Below, in pieces: positions 25,529 through 35,100 of a stretch of DNA of 64,000 nt. The DNA comes from Pseudomonas sp. ACM7. Lineage in GTDB: Bacteria > Pseudomonadota > Gammaproteobacteria > Pseudomonadales > Pseudomonadaceae. The notes beneath the pieces were generated by a model that was given only the letters and a program-made list of their open reading frames with translations, was not told the DNA's origin and searched no databases. Numbering within the stretch: position 1 is the stretch's first letter; each line of letters opens with the position of its first letter. The position numbers and the translations under genes are program-made. The stretch spans positions 6,538,561 through 6,602,560 of the forward strand of contig NZ_CP024866.1 in NCBI RefSeq assembly GCF_004136015.1, written 5' to 3'.

Positions 25529-26640
25529 ACGAGGGCCGGGTGGCCGATGTGATCGTGATCGGCGCCGGCATCATCGGCGCCGCCTGTGCCCAGGCGTTGG
25601 CAGGTCGCGGCTTGCGCGTGCTGGTGCTGGACGCCGGCCTGCCCGGCGCTACGGCGGCGGGCATGGGCCACTTGCTGGTCCTCGACGACAACCCGGCCGA
25701 ACTGGCCCTCAGTCAATATTCTTTGCAACGCTGGCGCGAACTCGCGCCGACCTTGCCCGACGGCTGCGCCTACCGTTGCAATGGCACCCTCTGGCTGGCC
25801 GCCAATGCTGAAGAAATGGCCGTCGCCCACAGCAAATACCTGAATTTGCATGCCCAAGGCGTGGCCTGCGAATTGATCTCCAGCAATGCCTTGCACCAGC
25901 GCGAACCGGAACTGCGCGAGGGCCTGGAAGGCGGACTGCTGATCAATGGCGACGGCATTCTTTATGCCCCGGCGACCGCCAATTGGATGCTCGACACACC
26001 AAACATCAGCCAACGCCGGACGCGGGTCAGCGAAGTCGATGGCAACCGCGTGCGACTCGACGACGGCCACTGGCTAAGCGCCGAAGCAGTGATTCTGGCC
26101 AACGGCATCCAGGCCAACGCGCTTTGCCCCGAGCTGCCGATCGAACCGAAGAAAGGCCACTTGCTGATCACCGACCGCTACCCCGGCAAGGTCACTCACA
26201 CCCTGGTGGAACTCGGTTACGTCACCAGTGCCCACAACGCCAGCGGTCCCTCGACGGCGTGCAATATCCAGCCTCGGCCGACCGGGCAATTGTTCATCGG
26301 CGCCTCGCGACAATTCGGCACCACCGACCCTCAAGTCGAGGGCTGGATGCTGGCGAAAATGCTCCGGCGTGCCACCGACTACATGCCGGGTCTGGCTCAG
26401 CTCAACGGCATCCGCGCCTGGACCGGTTTTCGCGCTGCCAGCCCCGACGGTTTACCGCTGGTGGGTCAGCACCCGCAACGCAAAGGTTTATGGCTGGCAG
26501 TCGGTCACGAGGGCCTCGGCGTGACGACCGCCCCCGGCACCGCCGACCTGCTGGTCGCGCAGCTGTTCGACGAAACGCCGCCACTGGCCGCGCACCCGTA
26601 TCTGCCGCAACGTTTTCTCGGAGAGCCCGTTTATGCCTGA
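25525..26640 (+). CDS. D-hydroxyproline dehydrogenase, DadA-like FAD subunit
   Basis: This 371-residue FAD-dependent oxidoreductase of the DAO/DadA type has the dinucleotide motif [19 protein letters not shown] at residues 11-29. The C-terminal substrate domain shows [18 protein letters not shown] and the closing [13 protein letters not shown]. In hydroxyproline-using pseudomonads this beta subunit works with a [2Fe-2S] peptide and a second flavoprotein to oxidise cis-4-hydroxy-D-proline to 1-pyrroline-4-hydroxy-2-carboxylate. It starts with GTG at 25525, overlapping the epimerase stop, and overlaps the next gene by 8 bp. Confidence 0.88.
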   Translation: MNEGRVADVIVIGAGIIGAACAQALAGRGLRVLVLDAGLPGATAAGMGHLLVLDDNPAELALSQYSLQRWRELAPTLPDGCAYRCNGTLWLAANAEEMAVAHSKYLNLHAQGVACELISSNALHQREPELREGLEGGLLINGDGILYAPATANWMLDTPNISQRRTRVSEVDGNRVRLDDGHWLSAEAVILANGIQANALCPELPIEPKKGHLLITDRYPGKVTHTLVELGYVTSAHNASGPSTACNIQPRPTGQLFIGASRQFGTTDPQVEGWMLAKMLRRATDYMPGLAQLNGIRAWTGFRAASPDGLPLVGQHPQRKGLWLAVGHEGLGVTTAPGTADLLVAQLFDETPPLAAHPYLPQRFLGEPVYA

Positions 26641-26869
26641 ATTGATGCTGGACGGACGTGCCCTGCGGGTTGCCGAGGGCACCAGCGTCGCCGCTGCACT
26701 GGCCCTGAGCGGCGACGGCTGCACGCGCACATCGGTCAGTGGCCAACGCCGCGCCCCGTTATGCGGCATGGGCATTTGCCAGGAATGCCGGGTGACCATC
26801 GACGGTCGCCGGCGCCTGGCCTGCCAAACGCTGTGCCGTGACGGCATGCACGTGGAGACGCAAGCATGA
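26633..26869 (+). CDS. D-hydroxyproline dehydrogenase, [2Fe-2S] small subunit
   Basis: This 78-residue ferredoxin-like peptide carries the pattern CGMGICQECRVTIDG followed by ACQTLC, the four-cysteine arrangement of the Fer2_4 [2Fe-2S] proteins that link the two flavoproteins of HcnABC-type and D-hydroxyproline dehydrogenases. The gene overlaps the upstream gene by 8 bp and the downstream gene by 4 bp (ATGA), which fits assembly of the three products into one complex. Confidence 0.88.
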   Translation: MPELMLDGRALRVAEGTSVAAALALSGDGCTRTSVSGQRRAPLCGMGICQECRVTIDGRRRLACQTLCRDGMHVETQA

Positions 26870-28122
26870 GCGAATACGCCGACCTGCTGATCATCGGTGC
26901 CGGTCCCGCCGGCATGGCCGCCGCGCTCGCTGCGGCGCCAAGCGGTGCGCGCATCGTCCTGCTCGACGACAACCCGCTCCCGGGCGGGCAAATCTGGCGT
27001 GACGGGCCTCAGGCCAACCTGCCGAACCTGGCGCGTCAAATGCGCGAACGACTGGAGGCGTGCAGCAACATCCACCGCCACTCCGTCACTCGAGTGATTG
27101 CCTGCGCCGGGCCGAAACAACTGCTGGTCGAAGACGCCGATCGAGGCTGGTTGATCGGTTACGACAAACTGATTCTGTGTACCGGCGCCCGCGAGTTGCT
27201 GCTGCCCTTCCCCGGCTGGACGCTGCCCGGCGTGACTGGCGCGGGTGGCCTCCAGGCATTGATCAAAGGCGGGCTGCCGGTGCAGGACGAACGCATTGTG
27301 ATTGCCGGCAGCGGACCGTTATTGCTGGCCAGCGCCGCCACCGCAAAACACAACGGCGCCCGGGTGCGGCGCATCGCCGAGCAAGCCCACGCGACCGCCG
27401 TCGCCGGTTTCGCCGCGCAACTGCCACGCTGGCCCAACAAGCTGATGCAGTCGGTCACGTTGTTCGACTGCCATTACCGTACCGGGACCTACGTACTGGC
27501 CGCCGTGGGCAATGAACGGCTGGAAGGTGTGCGCCTGCAACAGCAAGGAAAAATCGTCGAGCTGGAATGTGATCGCCTGGCCTGCGGTTTCGGTCTGATT
27601 CCCAATACCCAACTCGGCCAGGCCCTCGGCTGCGAGCTCGATGGCCCGGCGATTGCCGTCGATGCCTGGCAGACCACTCGCCGTGCCGATCACTATGCGG
27701 CGGGTGAATGCACCGGTTTCGGGGGCAGTGAACTGGCGTTGGTCGAAGGCGCAATTGCCGGTCACGCCGCGGTCGGTGACCTTGAGTCGGCCCGAGCTTT
27801 GTGGCCGCGTCGTGCGCGCTGGCACGGTTTCGCCAACGCCCTCAACAAAGCATTCGCTCTCGATCCGCAACTCAAGTCGCTGGCACAACCCGACACCTTG
27901 GTGTGCCGTTGCGAAGACGTGCCTTACGGCTTGCTTGCCGGGCACACTGACTGGCGCGAGGCCAAGCTGGCCAGTCGCTGCGGCATGGGCGCCTGCCAGG
28001 GCCGGGTGTGTGGCGGCGCGTTGCAGCACCTGTTCGGCTGGCAACCTTCGGCACCACGGCCGCCCTTCAGCCCGGCGCGGATCGAGACCTTGCTGTGCCT
28101 GGACGACACCCCGCATGCCTGA
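26866..28122 (+). CDS. D-hydroxyproline dehydrogenase, HcnB-like flavoprotein subunit
   Basis: This 418-residue alpha subunit has two Rossmann motifs, IIGAGPAGMAAALAAA at the N-terminus and VIAGSGPLLLASAA near residue 145. Its C-terminal BFD-like [2Fe-2S] domain reads CRCEDVPYGLL and then RCGMGACQGRVCG. This architecture matches HcnB-type subunits, which pass electrons from the DadA-like subunit to the respiratory chain. A GC-rich hairpin near 28130-28150 may end the transcript before the AraC gene. Confidence 0.88.
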   Translation: MSEYADLLIIGAGPAGMAAALAAAPSGARIVLLDDNPLPGGQIWRDGPQANLPNLARQMRERLEACSNIHRHSVTRVIACAGPKQLLVEDADRGWLIGYDKLILCTGARELLLPFPGWTLPGVTGAGGLQALIKGGLPVQDERIVIAGSGPLLLASAATAKHNGARVRRIAEQAHATAVAGFAAQLPRWPNKLMQSVTLFDCHYRTGTYVLAAVGNERLEGVRLQQQGKIVELECDRLACGFGLIPNTQLGQALGCELDGPAIAVDAWQTTRRADHYAAGECTGFGGSELALVEGAIAGHAAVGDLESARALWPRRARWHGFANALNKAFALDPQLKSLAQPDTLVCRCEDVPYGLLAGHTDWREAKLASRCGMGACQGRVCGGALQHLFGWQPSAPRPPFSPARIETLLCLDDTPHA

Positions 28123-28196
28123 ATGCCGGCCCGGGGCTTTCGGGTCCGTCGCCGAGTCTTTATGATCCGGGGCATTGCCTCCAGACGCCCAGCGCC

Positions 28197-28946
28197 ATGT
28201 ATGCCTCGCTCACTACTTTCAAACCCTGCGACCTGCCCACCCTGCTGAGCAGTCTGCAGCCGATCGCGGCGCTGCTCGACACTCTGTCGGACGTGGTGTT
28301 TTTCATCAAGGACAGCGAGGCCCGCTACGCCTTCGTCAACCAGACCCTGGCCCGGCGCTGCGGCTTCAAACACAGTGACGAGCTGCTCGGGCGCACTGCC
28401 GACAGGGTCTTTCCCGAGCGCTTCGGCCCGCTGTACACCGAGCAGGATCGGCGGGTGCTGTCCACCGGCCGCGAACTGGCCGACCAACTCGAACTGCACC
28501 TGTATTACGGTAACCAGCCAGTCTGGTGCCTGACCCACAAACTCGCGCTGCGCGACCTGCAAGGTCAGATCGTCGGCCTGGCCGGCATCTCCCGCGACCT
28601 GCAAGCGCCACAGTCCAGCCATCCGGCGTTCCAGAAACTCGCGGCGGTGGACGCGCATATCCGCAGCCATTTCGCCCGGCCGATCAGCCTCGCCGAACTG
28701 ACCGCAATCGCCGGGTTTTCCGTGGCGCAACTGGAGCGCCATTGCAAACGGGTGTTCCAGCTCACCCCACGGCAGATGATTCACAAGGCGCGCCTGGAGG
28801 AAGGCTCCCGACTGTTGCTGCACACCGATCTGCCCATCACCGAGATCGCCCTGCGCTGCGGTTACACCGACCACAGTGCCTTCAGCCGGCAATTCCGCGC
28901 CTTGACCAGTCTGGCGCCGAGTCAGTATCGCGAAAGCCGTCGCTGA
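28197..28946 (+). CDS. AraC-family regulator with an N-terminal PAS-like domain
   Basis: This 249-residue protein has an unusual layout for an AraC regulator. Residues 20-130 resemble a PAS fold (LDTLSDVVFFIKDSEARYAF, then FGPLYTEQDRRVLSTGRELA and GLAGISRDL). Residues 150-249 form a normal AraC DNA-binding domain with two helix-turn-helix units (SLAELTAIAGFSVAQLERH, then ITEIALRCGYTDHSAFSRQF). The frame is open upstream to 28008, overlapping the dehydrogenase gene, but the ATG at 28197 gives the family-like start. It sits inside the hydroxyproline island and is probably a second regulator of it. Confidence 0.85.
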   Translation: MYASLTTFKPCDLPTLLSSLQPIAALLDTLSDVVFFIKDSEARYAFVNQTLARRCGFKHSDELLGRTADRVFPERFGPLYTEQDRRVLSTGRELADQLELHLYYGNQPVWCLTHKLALRDLQGQIVGLAGISRDLQAPQSSHPAFQKLAAVDAHIRSHFARPISLAELTAIAGFSVAQLERHCKRVFQLTPRQMIHKARLEEGSRLLLHTDLPITEIALRCGYTDHSAFSRQFRALTSLAPSQYRESRR

Positions 28947-29136
28947 ACCCGGGCGAGTGTTCCTTTAAGCGGCGCCCGGCGTTCCCATTGCTCCCTTCTG
29001 TAACACCGCCTGATACGACCCATAGAGGCGTTCTTCTCCTACGCCCTACTCCCACAATCTTGTAAGACCTTTAACTCAAGGCTTGGCGATTAATTCTCGC
29101 CTCTGTTCGGAAACAGGCACGCTCATTGCTAATCAC

Positions 29137-29166
29137 ATATCGTATACGAAATTCACAATACGATAT
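29137..29166. promoter_or_regulatory. Hydroxyproline operator upstream of the ABC/AcnX operon
   Basis: ATATCGTAT at 29137-29145 and ATACGATAT at 29158-29166 form an exact 9-bp inverted repeat with a 12-bp spacer, and the left arm is part of the 10-bp palindrome TCGTATACGA (29140-29149). The right end is 30 bp before the binding-protein start codon. The palindrome is repeated exactly at 35101-35110. Confidence 0.7.
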
Positions 29167-29196
29167 CCAACAGCACTTTCCGACAACGAGGCCTCT

Positions 29197-30015
29197 ATGA
29201 AAAACCCCGCATTTGCCGTAGCCCTCAGCGCTGTTCTCAGTACTTCCTTTATCGCCACCGCCCAGGCTGACAAGCTCGACGACATTATTGGCTCGGGCAA
29301 GCTGCGCTGCGCCGTGACCCTCGACTTCCCGCCCATGGGTTTTCGCGATGAAGGTAACAACCCCGCCGGTTTCGACGTGGACTATTGCCGCGACCTGGCG
29401 AAGATCCTCGGGGTCGACGCCGAAGTGGTTGAAACGCCCTTCCCCGATCGAATTCCGGCGCTGGTCTCCGGGCGTGCCGACGTGATCGTTGCGTCCACGT
29501 CCGATACCCTCGAACGGGCCAAAACCGTCGGCCTCACCGTGCCGTACTTCGCCTTCCAAATGGTGGTGCTGACCCGCGACAACACCGGCATCAACAGCTT
29601 CGCCGATATCAAGGGCAAAGCCCTGGGCAACACCAGTGGCACCTATGAAGCCATCGCCCTGGAAAAAGACGTGAAGAGCTGGGGCACCGGCACCTTCCGC
29701 GCTTATCAGTCGCAAAACGACACGCTGCTGGCGGTCGCCCAGGGTCACATCGACGCCACCGTGGTCACCAACACCGTGGCCGCCGCCACGATCAAGTCGG
29801 GTAAATACAAGAACCTGAAAATCGCCGGTAACGCGCCGTACACCATCGACTACGTGTCCCTGGGCGCCAAGCGCAACGAGTATGGCCTGCTCAACTACCT
29901 CAACCTGTTCGTCAATCAGCAAGTGCGCAGCGGCCGCTACAACGAGCTGTTCACCAAATGGGTCGGCACCGAGATTTCACCCACCGACCTGACCGTGCCC
30001 AAGGTCTATTACTGA
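29197..30015 (+). CDS. ABC transporter substrate-binding protein (amino acid type)
   Basis: This 272-residue periplasmic protein of the HisJ/GlnH family has a signal peptide that ends at ATAQA-DKLDD near residue 24. It then starts IIGSGKLRCAVTLDFPPMGF and keeps the FDVDYCRDLAKILG lobe typical of polar amino acid receptors. The ATG at 29197 follows ACGAGGCCTCT. It is first in an operon with the fused AcnX enzyme, two permeases and an ATPase, so the likely ligand is a hydroxyproline isomer. Confidence 0.88.
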   Translation: MKNPAFAVALSAVLSTSFIATAQADKLDDIIGSGKLRCAVTLDFPPMGFRDEGNNPAGFDVDYCRDLAKILGVDAEVVETPFPDRIPALVSGRADVIVASTSDTLERAKTVGLTVPYFAFQMVVLTRDNTGINSFADIKGKALGNTSGTYEAIALEKDVKSWGTGTFRAYQSQNDTLLAVAQGHIDATVVTNTVAAATIKSGKYKNLKIAGNAPYTIDYVSLGAKRNEYGLLNYLNLFVNQQVRSGRYNELFTKWVGTEISPTDLTVPKVYY

Positions 30016-30025
30016 GGTGTCCGGC

Positions 30026-31804
30026 ATGCCTAGGCCAACCTCTCTGACCGGTCGCAGCCTGGTCGCCGGTGCCGCACAAGGCGCCTTGCTGTTTGCCGAT
30101 GTCGGGCTGAGCTTCTGGGGCGGGGTCGACCCCTACAGCGGCGAGGTCATCGACCGTCACCACCCGCTCAGCGGCGAATACCTGGCTGGCCGGGTGCTGG
30201 CGATTCCCAGCGGCCGCGGCTCGTGCACCGGCAGCAGTGTGCTGATGGAACTGATCAGCAACGGTCATGCGCCGGCCGCACTGGTACTGGCCGAACCCGA
30301 TGAGATCCTGACCCTGGGCGTGCTCGTGGCACAGACCATTTTCGAGCGTTCCCTGCCGGTGCTGTGCATCGGCCGGGAGGCCTTCGCCGCCTTGCGCGGC
30401 AAGGCCTTTGCTCGGGTCGAAGCATCAACGGTGACCGTGTTCGAACACCTGCCGGGCGATGCCTGGCAGGCACTCGACAGTCCGTTGCCGACAGCAGAAA
30501 AAAGCACCTCGATCGAACTCACCGAACTCGATCGGGCGCTGCTCGACGGCAAGCATGGCAAGGCCGCCCAAGTGGCCATGCAGATCGTCCTGCGCATGGC
30601 TGAACTGCAAGGTGCCCGCCACCTGGTGGATGTCACCCAGGCACACATCGACGGCTGCATTTATACCGGACCTGCGAGCCTGCGCTTCGCCGAACAGTTA
30701 GTGCAGTGGGGCGCAAAAGTACGGGTGCCGACCACCCTCAATTCAATTTCCGTCGACCAGCGCCGTTGGCGCGAGTTGGGCATTGATCCGGCACTCGGCG
30801 TACCGGCCAGTGCCTTGGGCGATGCGTACATGGCGATGGGCGCACAGCTGAGTTTTACCTGCGCGCCCTACCTGCTCGACAGCGCACCAAAGGCCGGCGA
30901 GCAAATCGTCTGGGCCGAATCCAACGCCGTGGTGTATGCCAACAGCGTGCTCGGCGCACGCACCCTGAAATACCCGGACTACCTGGATATCTGCATCGCC
31001 CTGACCGGCCGCGCGCCGTTGATTGGCTGCCATCTGGACGCGCAACGTAAAGCGAGACTGCAAATCGAATTGCCGGTTTTACGCGAGCTGGACGATGCCT
31101 TCTACCCGCTGCTCGGTTACCACATCGGTGCCCTGGCCGGCAGCCGGATTCCGCTGGTGCTGGGGCTGGAACACAGCAAGCCGAGCCTGGATGACCTGAA
31201 AGCCTTCGGCGCCGCTTTCGCTACTACCTCCGCGGCGCCGCTGTTCCATATCGCCGGGGTGACCCCGGAAGCATTCGACCCGACGCAGGTGCTGGAGGCG
31301 GATGCCCATGTGCCGGTGGAAAAAATCCGCCTGAAGGATTTGCTGCTCAGCTGGCGCGAACTCAACAGTGCCCGCGACAACCGGGTGGATGTGGTCTCGC
31401 TGGGCAACCCGCATTTCTCCCTCAGCGAATTCGCGCATCTGGCGCGGCTGTGTCGGGGTCGGCACAAGCACCCCGAGGTTGTGCTCGCCATTACTTGCGG
31501 TCGTGCGGTGCTGGAGCAGGCGCGCGAGGCCGGGCATATCGCGGTGATCGAAGCCTTCGGCGCGACCCTGGTCACCGATACCTGCTGGTGCATGCTCGGT
31601 GAGCCAGTGATCCCGCGGGCTGCCAAAACCTTGATGACCAACTCGGGCAAGTACGCCCATTACGCACCCGGCCTGGTGGGCCGCAAGGTGCACTTCGCCA
31701 ATCTCGCCGAATGTGTCGACGCCGCCTGCAGCGCCACGGCCAGCGGTCGTTTGCCGGCCTGGCTGCAATCGGCCGCCTCACTGGAGAGCCCCGCGCATGT
31801 TTGA
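30026..31804 (+). CDS. Fused aconitase X, cis-3-hydroxy-L-proline dehydratase
   Basis: This 592-residue protein joins the DUF126 swivelling domain (about residues 1-135; IPSGRGSCTGSSVLMELISN) to the DUF521 catalytic AcnX domain. The latter has DVTQAHIDGCIYTGPASLRF, PTTLNSISVDQRRW and ESNAVVYANSVLGART. Fused bacterial AcnX enzymes dehydrate cis-3-hydroxy-L-proline to delta1-pyrroline-2-carboxylate. Conserved cysteines for its iron centre include those in SFTCAPYL and TDTCWC. The ATG at 30026 has TGAGGTG upstream; a GTG at 30017 is less likely. It lies between the binding-protein and permease genes and overlaps the first permease by 8 bp. Confidence 0.88.
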   Translation: MPRPTSLTGRSLVAGAAQGALLFADVGLSFWGGVDPYSGEVIDRHHPLSGEYLAGRVLAIPSGRGSCTGSSVLMELISNGHAPAALVLAEPDEILTLGVLVAQTIFERSLPVLCIGREAFAALRGKAFARVEASTVTVFEHLPGDAWQALDSPLPTAEKSTSIELTELDRALLDGKHGKAAQVAMQIVLRMAELQGARHLVDVTQAHIDGCIYTGPASLRFAEQLVQWGAKVRVPTTLNSISVDQRRWRELGIDPALGVPASALGDAYMAMGAQLSFTCAPYLLDSAPKAGEQIVWAESNAVVYANSVLGARTLKYPDYLDICIALTGRAPLIGCHLDAQRKARLQIELPVLRELDDAFYPLLGYHIGALAGSRIPLVLGLEHSKPSLDDLKAFGAAFATTSAAPLFHIAGVTPEAFDPTQVLEADAHVPVEKIRLKDLLLSWRELNSARDNRVDVVSLGNPHFSLSEFAHLARLCRGRHKHPEVVLAITCGRAVLEQAREAGHIAVIEAFGATLVTDTCWCMLGEPVIPRAAKTLMTNSGKYAHYAPGLVGRKVHFANLAECVDAACSATASGRLPAWLQSAASLESPAHV

Positions 31805-32462
31805 TTACACCTTCCAATGGCGCGCGACCCTGCGCGCCCTGCCGGACATGCTCGCCGGCGCCTGGGTCACCTTCGAGACCGCCGCGCTGTCGATGATTTT
31901 CGGCGTGCTGATCGCCCTGGCCCTGACGGTGATGCGCGAAACCAAACAGCCCTTGTTGCGCGGCATCGGCAACGGCTGGGTGTCGATCGCCCGCAACACC
32001 CCGTCGCTGTTCCAGATCTATGTCCTCTACTTCGGCCTCGGCTCGCTGGATTTGCATGTCAGCTCATGGTTCGCGCTGCTGGCCGGGATCACCTTCAACA
32101 ACGCCGGTTACCTGGCGGAAAACTTTCGCGGTGGCCTCAAGGCTGTGCCCGGCACACAAGTGCGCGCCGCGCGTTCGCTGGGCATGAGTGCCTTCCAGGC
32201 CTACCGGATGATCATCGTCCCGCAGCTGCTGCGGATCGTGTTCTACCCGTTGAGTAACCAGATGGTCTGGGCGGTATTGATGACGTCGCTAGGGGTGATC
32301 GTCGGGCTGAACAATGACCTCACCGGCGTGACTCAGGATTACAACGTCAAGACGTTCCGCACCTTCGAATATTTCGCCATCGCCGCGGCGCTGTATTACC
32401 TGATCGCCAAGGCGATCGTCGCCGTCGCCCGGCTGATGGCCTGGCGACTGTTCCGTTACTGA
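31797..32462 (+). CDS. ABC transporter permease (amino acid type) 1
   Basis: This 221-residue inner-membrane permease of the HisM/GlnP type has five or so hydrophobic segments and an EAA-like cytoplasmic loop, AVPGTQVRAARSLGMSAFQAY. It overlaps the AcnX gene at its start and is followed after 10 bp by a second permease. Together the two form the membrane channel of the predicted hydroxyproline importer. Confidence 0.9.
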   Translation: MFDYTFQWRATLRALPDMLAGAWVTFETAALSMIFGVLIALALTVMRETKQPLLRGIGNGWVSIARNTPSLFQIYVLYFGLGSLDLHVSSWFALLAGITFNNAGYLAENFRGGLKAVPGTQVRAARSLGMSAFQAYRMIIVPQLLRIVFYPLSNQMVWAVLMTSLGVIVGLNNDLTGVTQDYNVKTFRTFEYFAIAAALYYLIAKAIVAVARLMAWRLFRY

Positions 32463-32472
32463 GGAGGTGACC

Positions 32473-33123
32473 ATGTTGACCACCAGTTTTTCCTGGAATG
32501 ACCTGTTGTTCTTGCTTGATGGCGCCTGGGTCACTCTGAAACTCACGTTTTGGTCGATCATCCTCGGCTCCTTCGCCGGGCTGCTGTTCGGTTTGCTGCG
32601 GGCGCTGTTGCCGCGCGCCAGCCTGCCACTGGCCTGGGTGCTGGACGTGTTTCGCAGCGTGCCGTTGCTGATCCAGTTTGTGTTGTTCAACTCGCTGAAA
32701 AGCATCGTCGGCTTGAACATCAGCGCCTTCAGCGTTGGTTGCATTGTGCTCGGGGTCTACGCCGCCGCGTACTTCACCGAAATCGTGCGCAGCGGCGTGC
32801 TTTCGGTGCCGTTCACCGTGCGCCGTGCCAGTCGTTCACTGGGCCTGAGTTTCCTGCAGGACCTACGCTGGATCGTCCTGCCGATGGCCACGCGGGTAGC
32901 CTTTCCCGGCTGGCTGAACCTGGTCCTCAGTGTGATGAAAGACACCGCGCTGGTGATGTGGATCGGCATCGTCGAACTGCTGCGCGCCTCGCAAACCATC
33001 GTGACCCGCATTCAGGAGCCGCTGCTGGTGCTGTGCATCGCGGGCCTCATCTACTACGTCATGAGCCTGGTGGTCGCTCGCCTGGGCGCTCGTCTGGAAA
33101 GAAGGTGGCAAGAAAATGATTGA
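32473..33123 (+). CDS. ABC transporter permease (amino acid type) 2
   Basis: This 216-residue partner permease has an EAA-like loop SVPFTVRRASRSLGLSFLQD and a helical pattern like that of permease 1. AGGAGG at 32462-32467 lies five bases before the ATG at 32473, so this start is preferred over the in-frame GTG at 32467. The gene overlaps the ATPase gene by 8 bp. Confidence 0.9.
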   Translation: MLTTSFSWNDLLFLLDGAWVTLKLTFWSIILGSFAGLLFGLLRALLPRASLPLAWVLDVFRSVPLLIQFVLFNSLKSIVGLNISAFSVGCIVLGVYAAAYFTEIVRSGVLSVPFTVRRASRSLGLSFLQDLRWIVLPMATRVAFPGWLNLVLSVMKDTALVMWIGIVELLRASQTIVTRIQEPLLVLCIAGLIYYVMSLVVARLGARLERRWQEND

Positions 33124-33838
33124 GATCGACAACGTACACAAATCCTTCGGCGACCTCGAAGTGGTCAAGGGCGTGAACCTGACGGTGAACAAGGGCGAGG
33201 TGGTGTCGATCATCGGCGGCTCCGGCTCGGGCAAATCGACCCTGCTGATGTGCATCAACGGCCTGGAGCCGATCCAGAAAGGCAACATCCGCGTCGACGG
33301 TGTCGAGGTCCATCACAGCGCCACCGACCTCAACCGTCTGCGGCAGAAGATCGGCATCGTCTTCCAGCAATGGAATGCGTTCCCGCACCTGACCGTGCTG
33401 GAAAACGTGATGCTGGCGCCGCGCAAAGTGCTGGGCAAGAGCAAGGCTGAAGCCGAGGAACTCGCGGTTAAACAACTGACCCATGTCGGTCTGGGCGACA
33501 AGCTCAAGGCCTTTCCCGGCAAGCTCTCCGGCGGCCAGCAGCAGCGCATGGCGATCGCCCGCGCCCTGGCCATGTCGCCGGACTACATGCTGTTCGACGA
33601 AGCCACCTCGGCCCTCGATCCGCAGCTGGTGGGCGAGGTGCTGGACACCATGCGCATGCTTGCCGAAGACGGCATGACCATGGTCCTGGTGACTCATGAA
33701 ATCCGCTTCGCCCGGGATGTGTCTGATCGTGTGGCGTTTTTTCGCAATGGGCTGGTGCATGAGATTGGTTCTCCGGATCAGGTGATTGGTAATCCGGTGC
33801 ATGCGGAAACTGCGGCGTTTCTGAAATCAGTGAAATAA
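33116..33838 (+). CDS. ABC transporter ATP-binding protein (amino acid type)
   Basis: This 240-residue ATPase of the HisP/GlnQ group has Walker A GGSGSGKST at about residues 34-42, a Q-loop FQQWNAFPHLT, the signature LSGGQQQR and Walker B MLFDEATSALD. The switch histidine is in VLVTHE. It completes the importer made by the four surrounding genes and is the last gene before a REPIN. Confidence 0.93.
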   Translation: MIEIDNVHKSFGDLEVVKGVNLTVNKGEVVSIIGGSGSGKSTLLMCINGLEPIQKGNIRVDGVEVHHSATDLNRLRQKIGIVFQQWNAFPHLTVLENVMLAPRKVLGKSKAEAEELAVKQLTHVGLGDKLKAFPGKLSGGQQQRMAIARALAMSPDYMLFDEATSALDPQLVGEVLDTMRMLAEDGMTMVLVTHEIRFARDVSDRVAFFRNGLVHEIGSPDQVIGNPVHAETAAFLKSVK

Positions 33839-33847
33839 CTAATGGCC

Positions 33848-33944
33848 CCATCGCGAGCAAGCTCGCTCCCACAGGGTTTGGTGGTGTACACAAAATCGAT
33901 GGCCAGCACTGATCAATGTGGGAGCGAGCTTGCTCGCGATGAGG
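33848..33944. repeat. REPIN (inverted REP pair)
   Basis: CATCGCGAGCAAGCTCGCTC near 33849 and GAGCGAGCTTGCTCGCGATG near 33922 are inverted copies of the same Pseudomonas REP hairpin, separated by about 45 bp. It lies directly after the ABC ATPase stop and before the next gene, where it can act as an RNA-stabilising or terminating structure. Confidence 0.88.
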
Positions 33945-33972
33945 CACTAACAGACAAAACAAGGAGCAAACC

Positions 33973-35001
33973 ATGCGCTCATCGAAAGTCATCCATGTAG
34001 TCAGCTGCCACGCCGAAGGCGAAGTCGGCGACGTGATCGTCGGCGGCGTAGCACCACCGCCCGGGGCTACGGTATGGGAACAGTCGCGCTGGATTGCCAA
34101 GGACCAGACCCTGCGCAACTTCGTCCTAAACGAACCGCGCGGCGGCGTGTTCCGTCACGTCAACCTGCTGGTGCCGGCCAAGGATCCTCGGGCGCAGATG
34201 GCCTGGATCATCATGGAACCGGCCGACACCCCGCCGATGTCCGGTTCCAACTCGCTGTGCGTGGCCACCGTGTTGCTCGACAGCGGCATCCTGCCGATGA
34301 CCGAACCGCAAACCCGGCTAGTGCTCGAAGCCCCAGGCGGGCTGATCGAAGCGGTGGCCGACTGCCGTGACGGCAAGGTCGAACGGGTGGAAATCAAGAA
34401 CGTGCCCTCCTTCGCTGACCGCCTCGACGCCTGGATCGAAGTCGAAGGCCTCGGCTCGTTGCAGGTCGACACCGCGTACGGCGGCGACAGTTTTGTGATC
34501 GCCGATGCCAAGAGCCTGGGCTTTTCCATTCGTCCTGATGAGGCGGCCGAACTGGTCGAGGTCGGGCTGAAAATCACCCGTGCGGCGAATGAACAACTGG
34601 GCTTTGTCCATCCGCTGAACCCCGAGTGGTCGCACATTTCCTTCTGCCAGATCGCTGCGCCCATCGTCGTTGAAAATGGCATCGCTACCGGCGCCAATGC
34701 GGTGGTGATTCAACCCGGCAAGATCGACCGTTCACCGACCGGCACTGGGTGCTCGGCGCGCATGGCGGTGCTGCAGGCCAAGGGCTTGATGCAGGTCGGC
34801 GAGCGTTTTATCGGCCGTTCGATCATCGGTTCCGAGTTCCACTGCCGCATCGATTCGTTGACGGAAGTGGCTGGACGCCCAGCAATTTACCCGTGCATTT
34901 CCGGCCGGGCCTGGATTACCGGCACTCATCAATTGCTGCTCGATCCGAGTGATCCGTGGCCACAAGGCTATCGACTCTCTGACACTTGGCCTGGGGCCTG
35001 A
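33973..35001 (+). CDS. Proline racemase family protein with a Ser/Thr pair (probable 3-hydroxyproline dehydratase)
   Basis: This 342-residue protein is a proline racemase superfamily member. The first catalytic motif reads [10 protein letters not shown], with Ser90 where epimerases have Cys. The second reads [12 protein letters not shown], with Thr256 instead of Cys. A Thr at the second position is the hallmark of trans-3-hydroxy-L-proline dehydratases, which keep the first Cys; here the first is Ser. A dehydratase role is plausible because a delta1-pyrroline-2-carboxylate reductase is encoded nearby, but racemase activity looks excluded. The ATG at 33973 follows AAGGAGCAAACC. It has its own leader after the REPIN. 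Confidence 0.75.
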   Translation: MRSSKVIHVVSCHAEGEVGDVIVGGVAPPPGATVWEQSRWIAKDQTLRNFVLNEPRGGVFRHVNLLVPAKDPRAQMAWIIMEPADTPPMSGSNSLCVATVLLDSGILPMTEPQTRLVLEAPGGLIEAVADCRDGKVERVEIKNVPSFADRLDAWIEVEGLGSLQVDTAYGGDSFVIADAKSLGFSIRPDEAAELVEVGLKITRAANEQLGFVHPLNPEWSHISFCQIAAPIVVENGIATGANAVVIQPGKIDRSPTGTGCSARMAVLQAKGLMQVGERFIGRSIIGSEFHCRIDSLTEVAGRPAIYPCISGRAWITGTHQLLLDPSDPWPQGYRLSDTWPGA

Positions 35002-35100
35002 GCACAGCCTTACAAACCCTCACCCAAATCTCTGACCAACGGCTAGCAAAAACCCCTCGTAACTGAAAAAAGCACTGGCCGAGTCTTTTCACATGCAATA

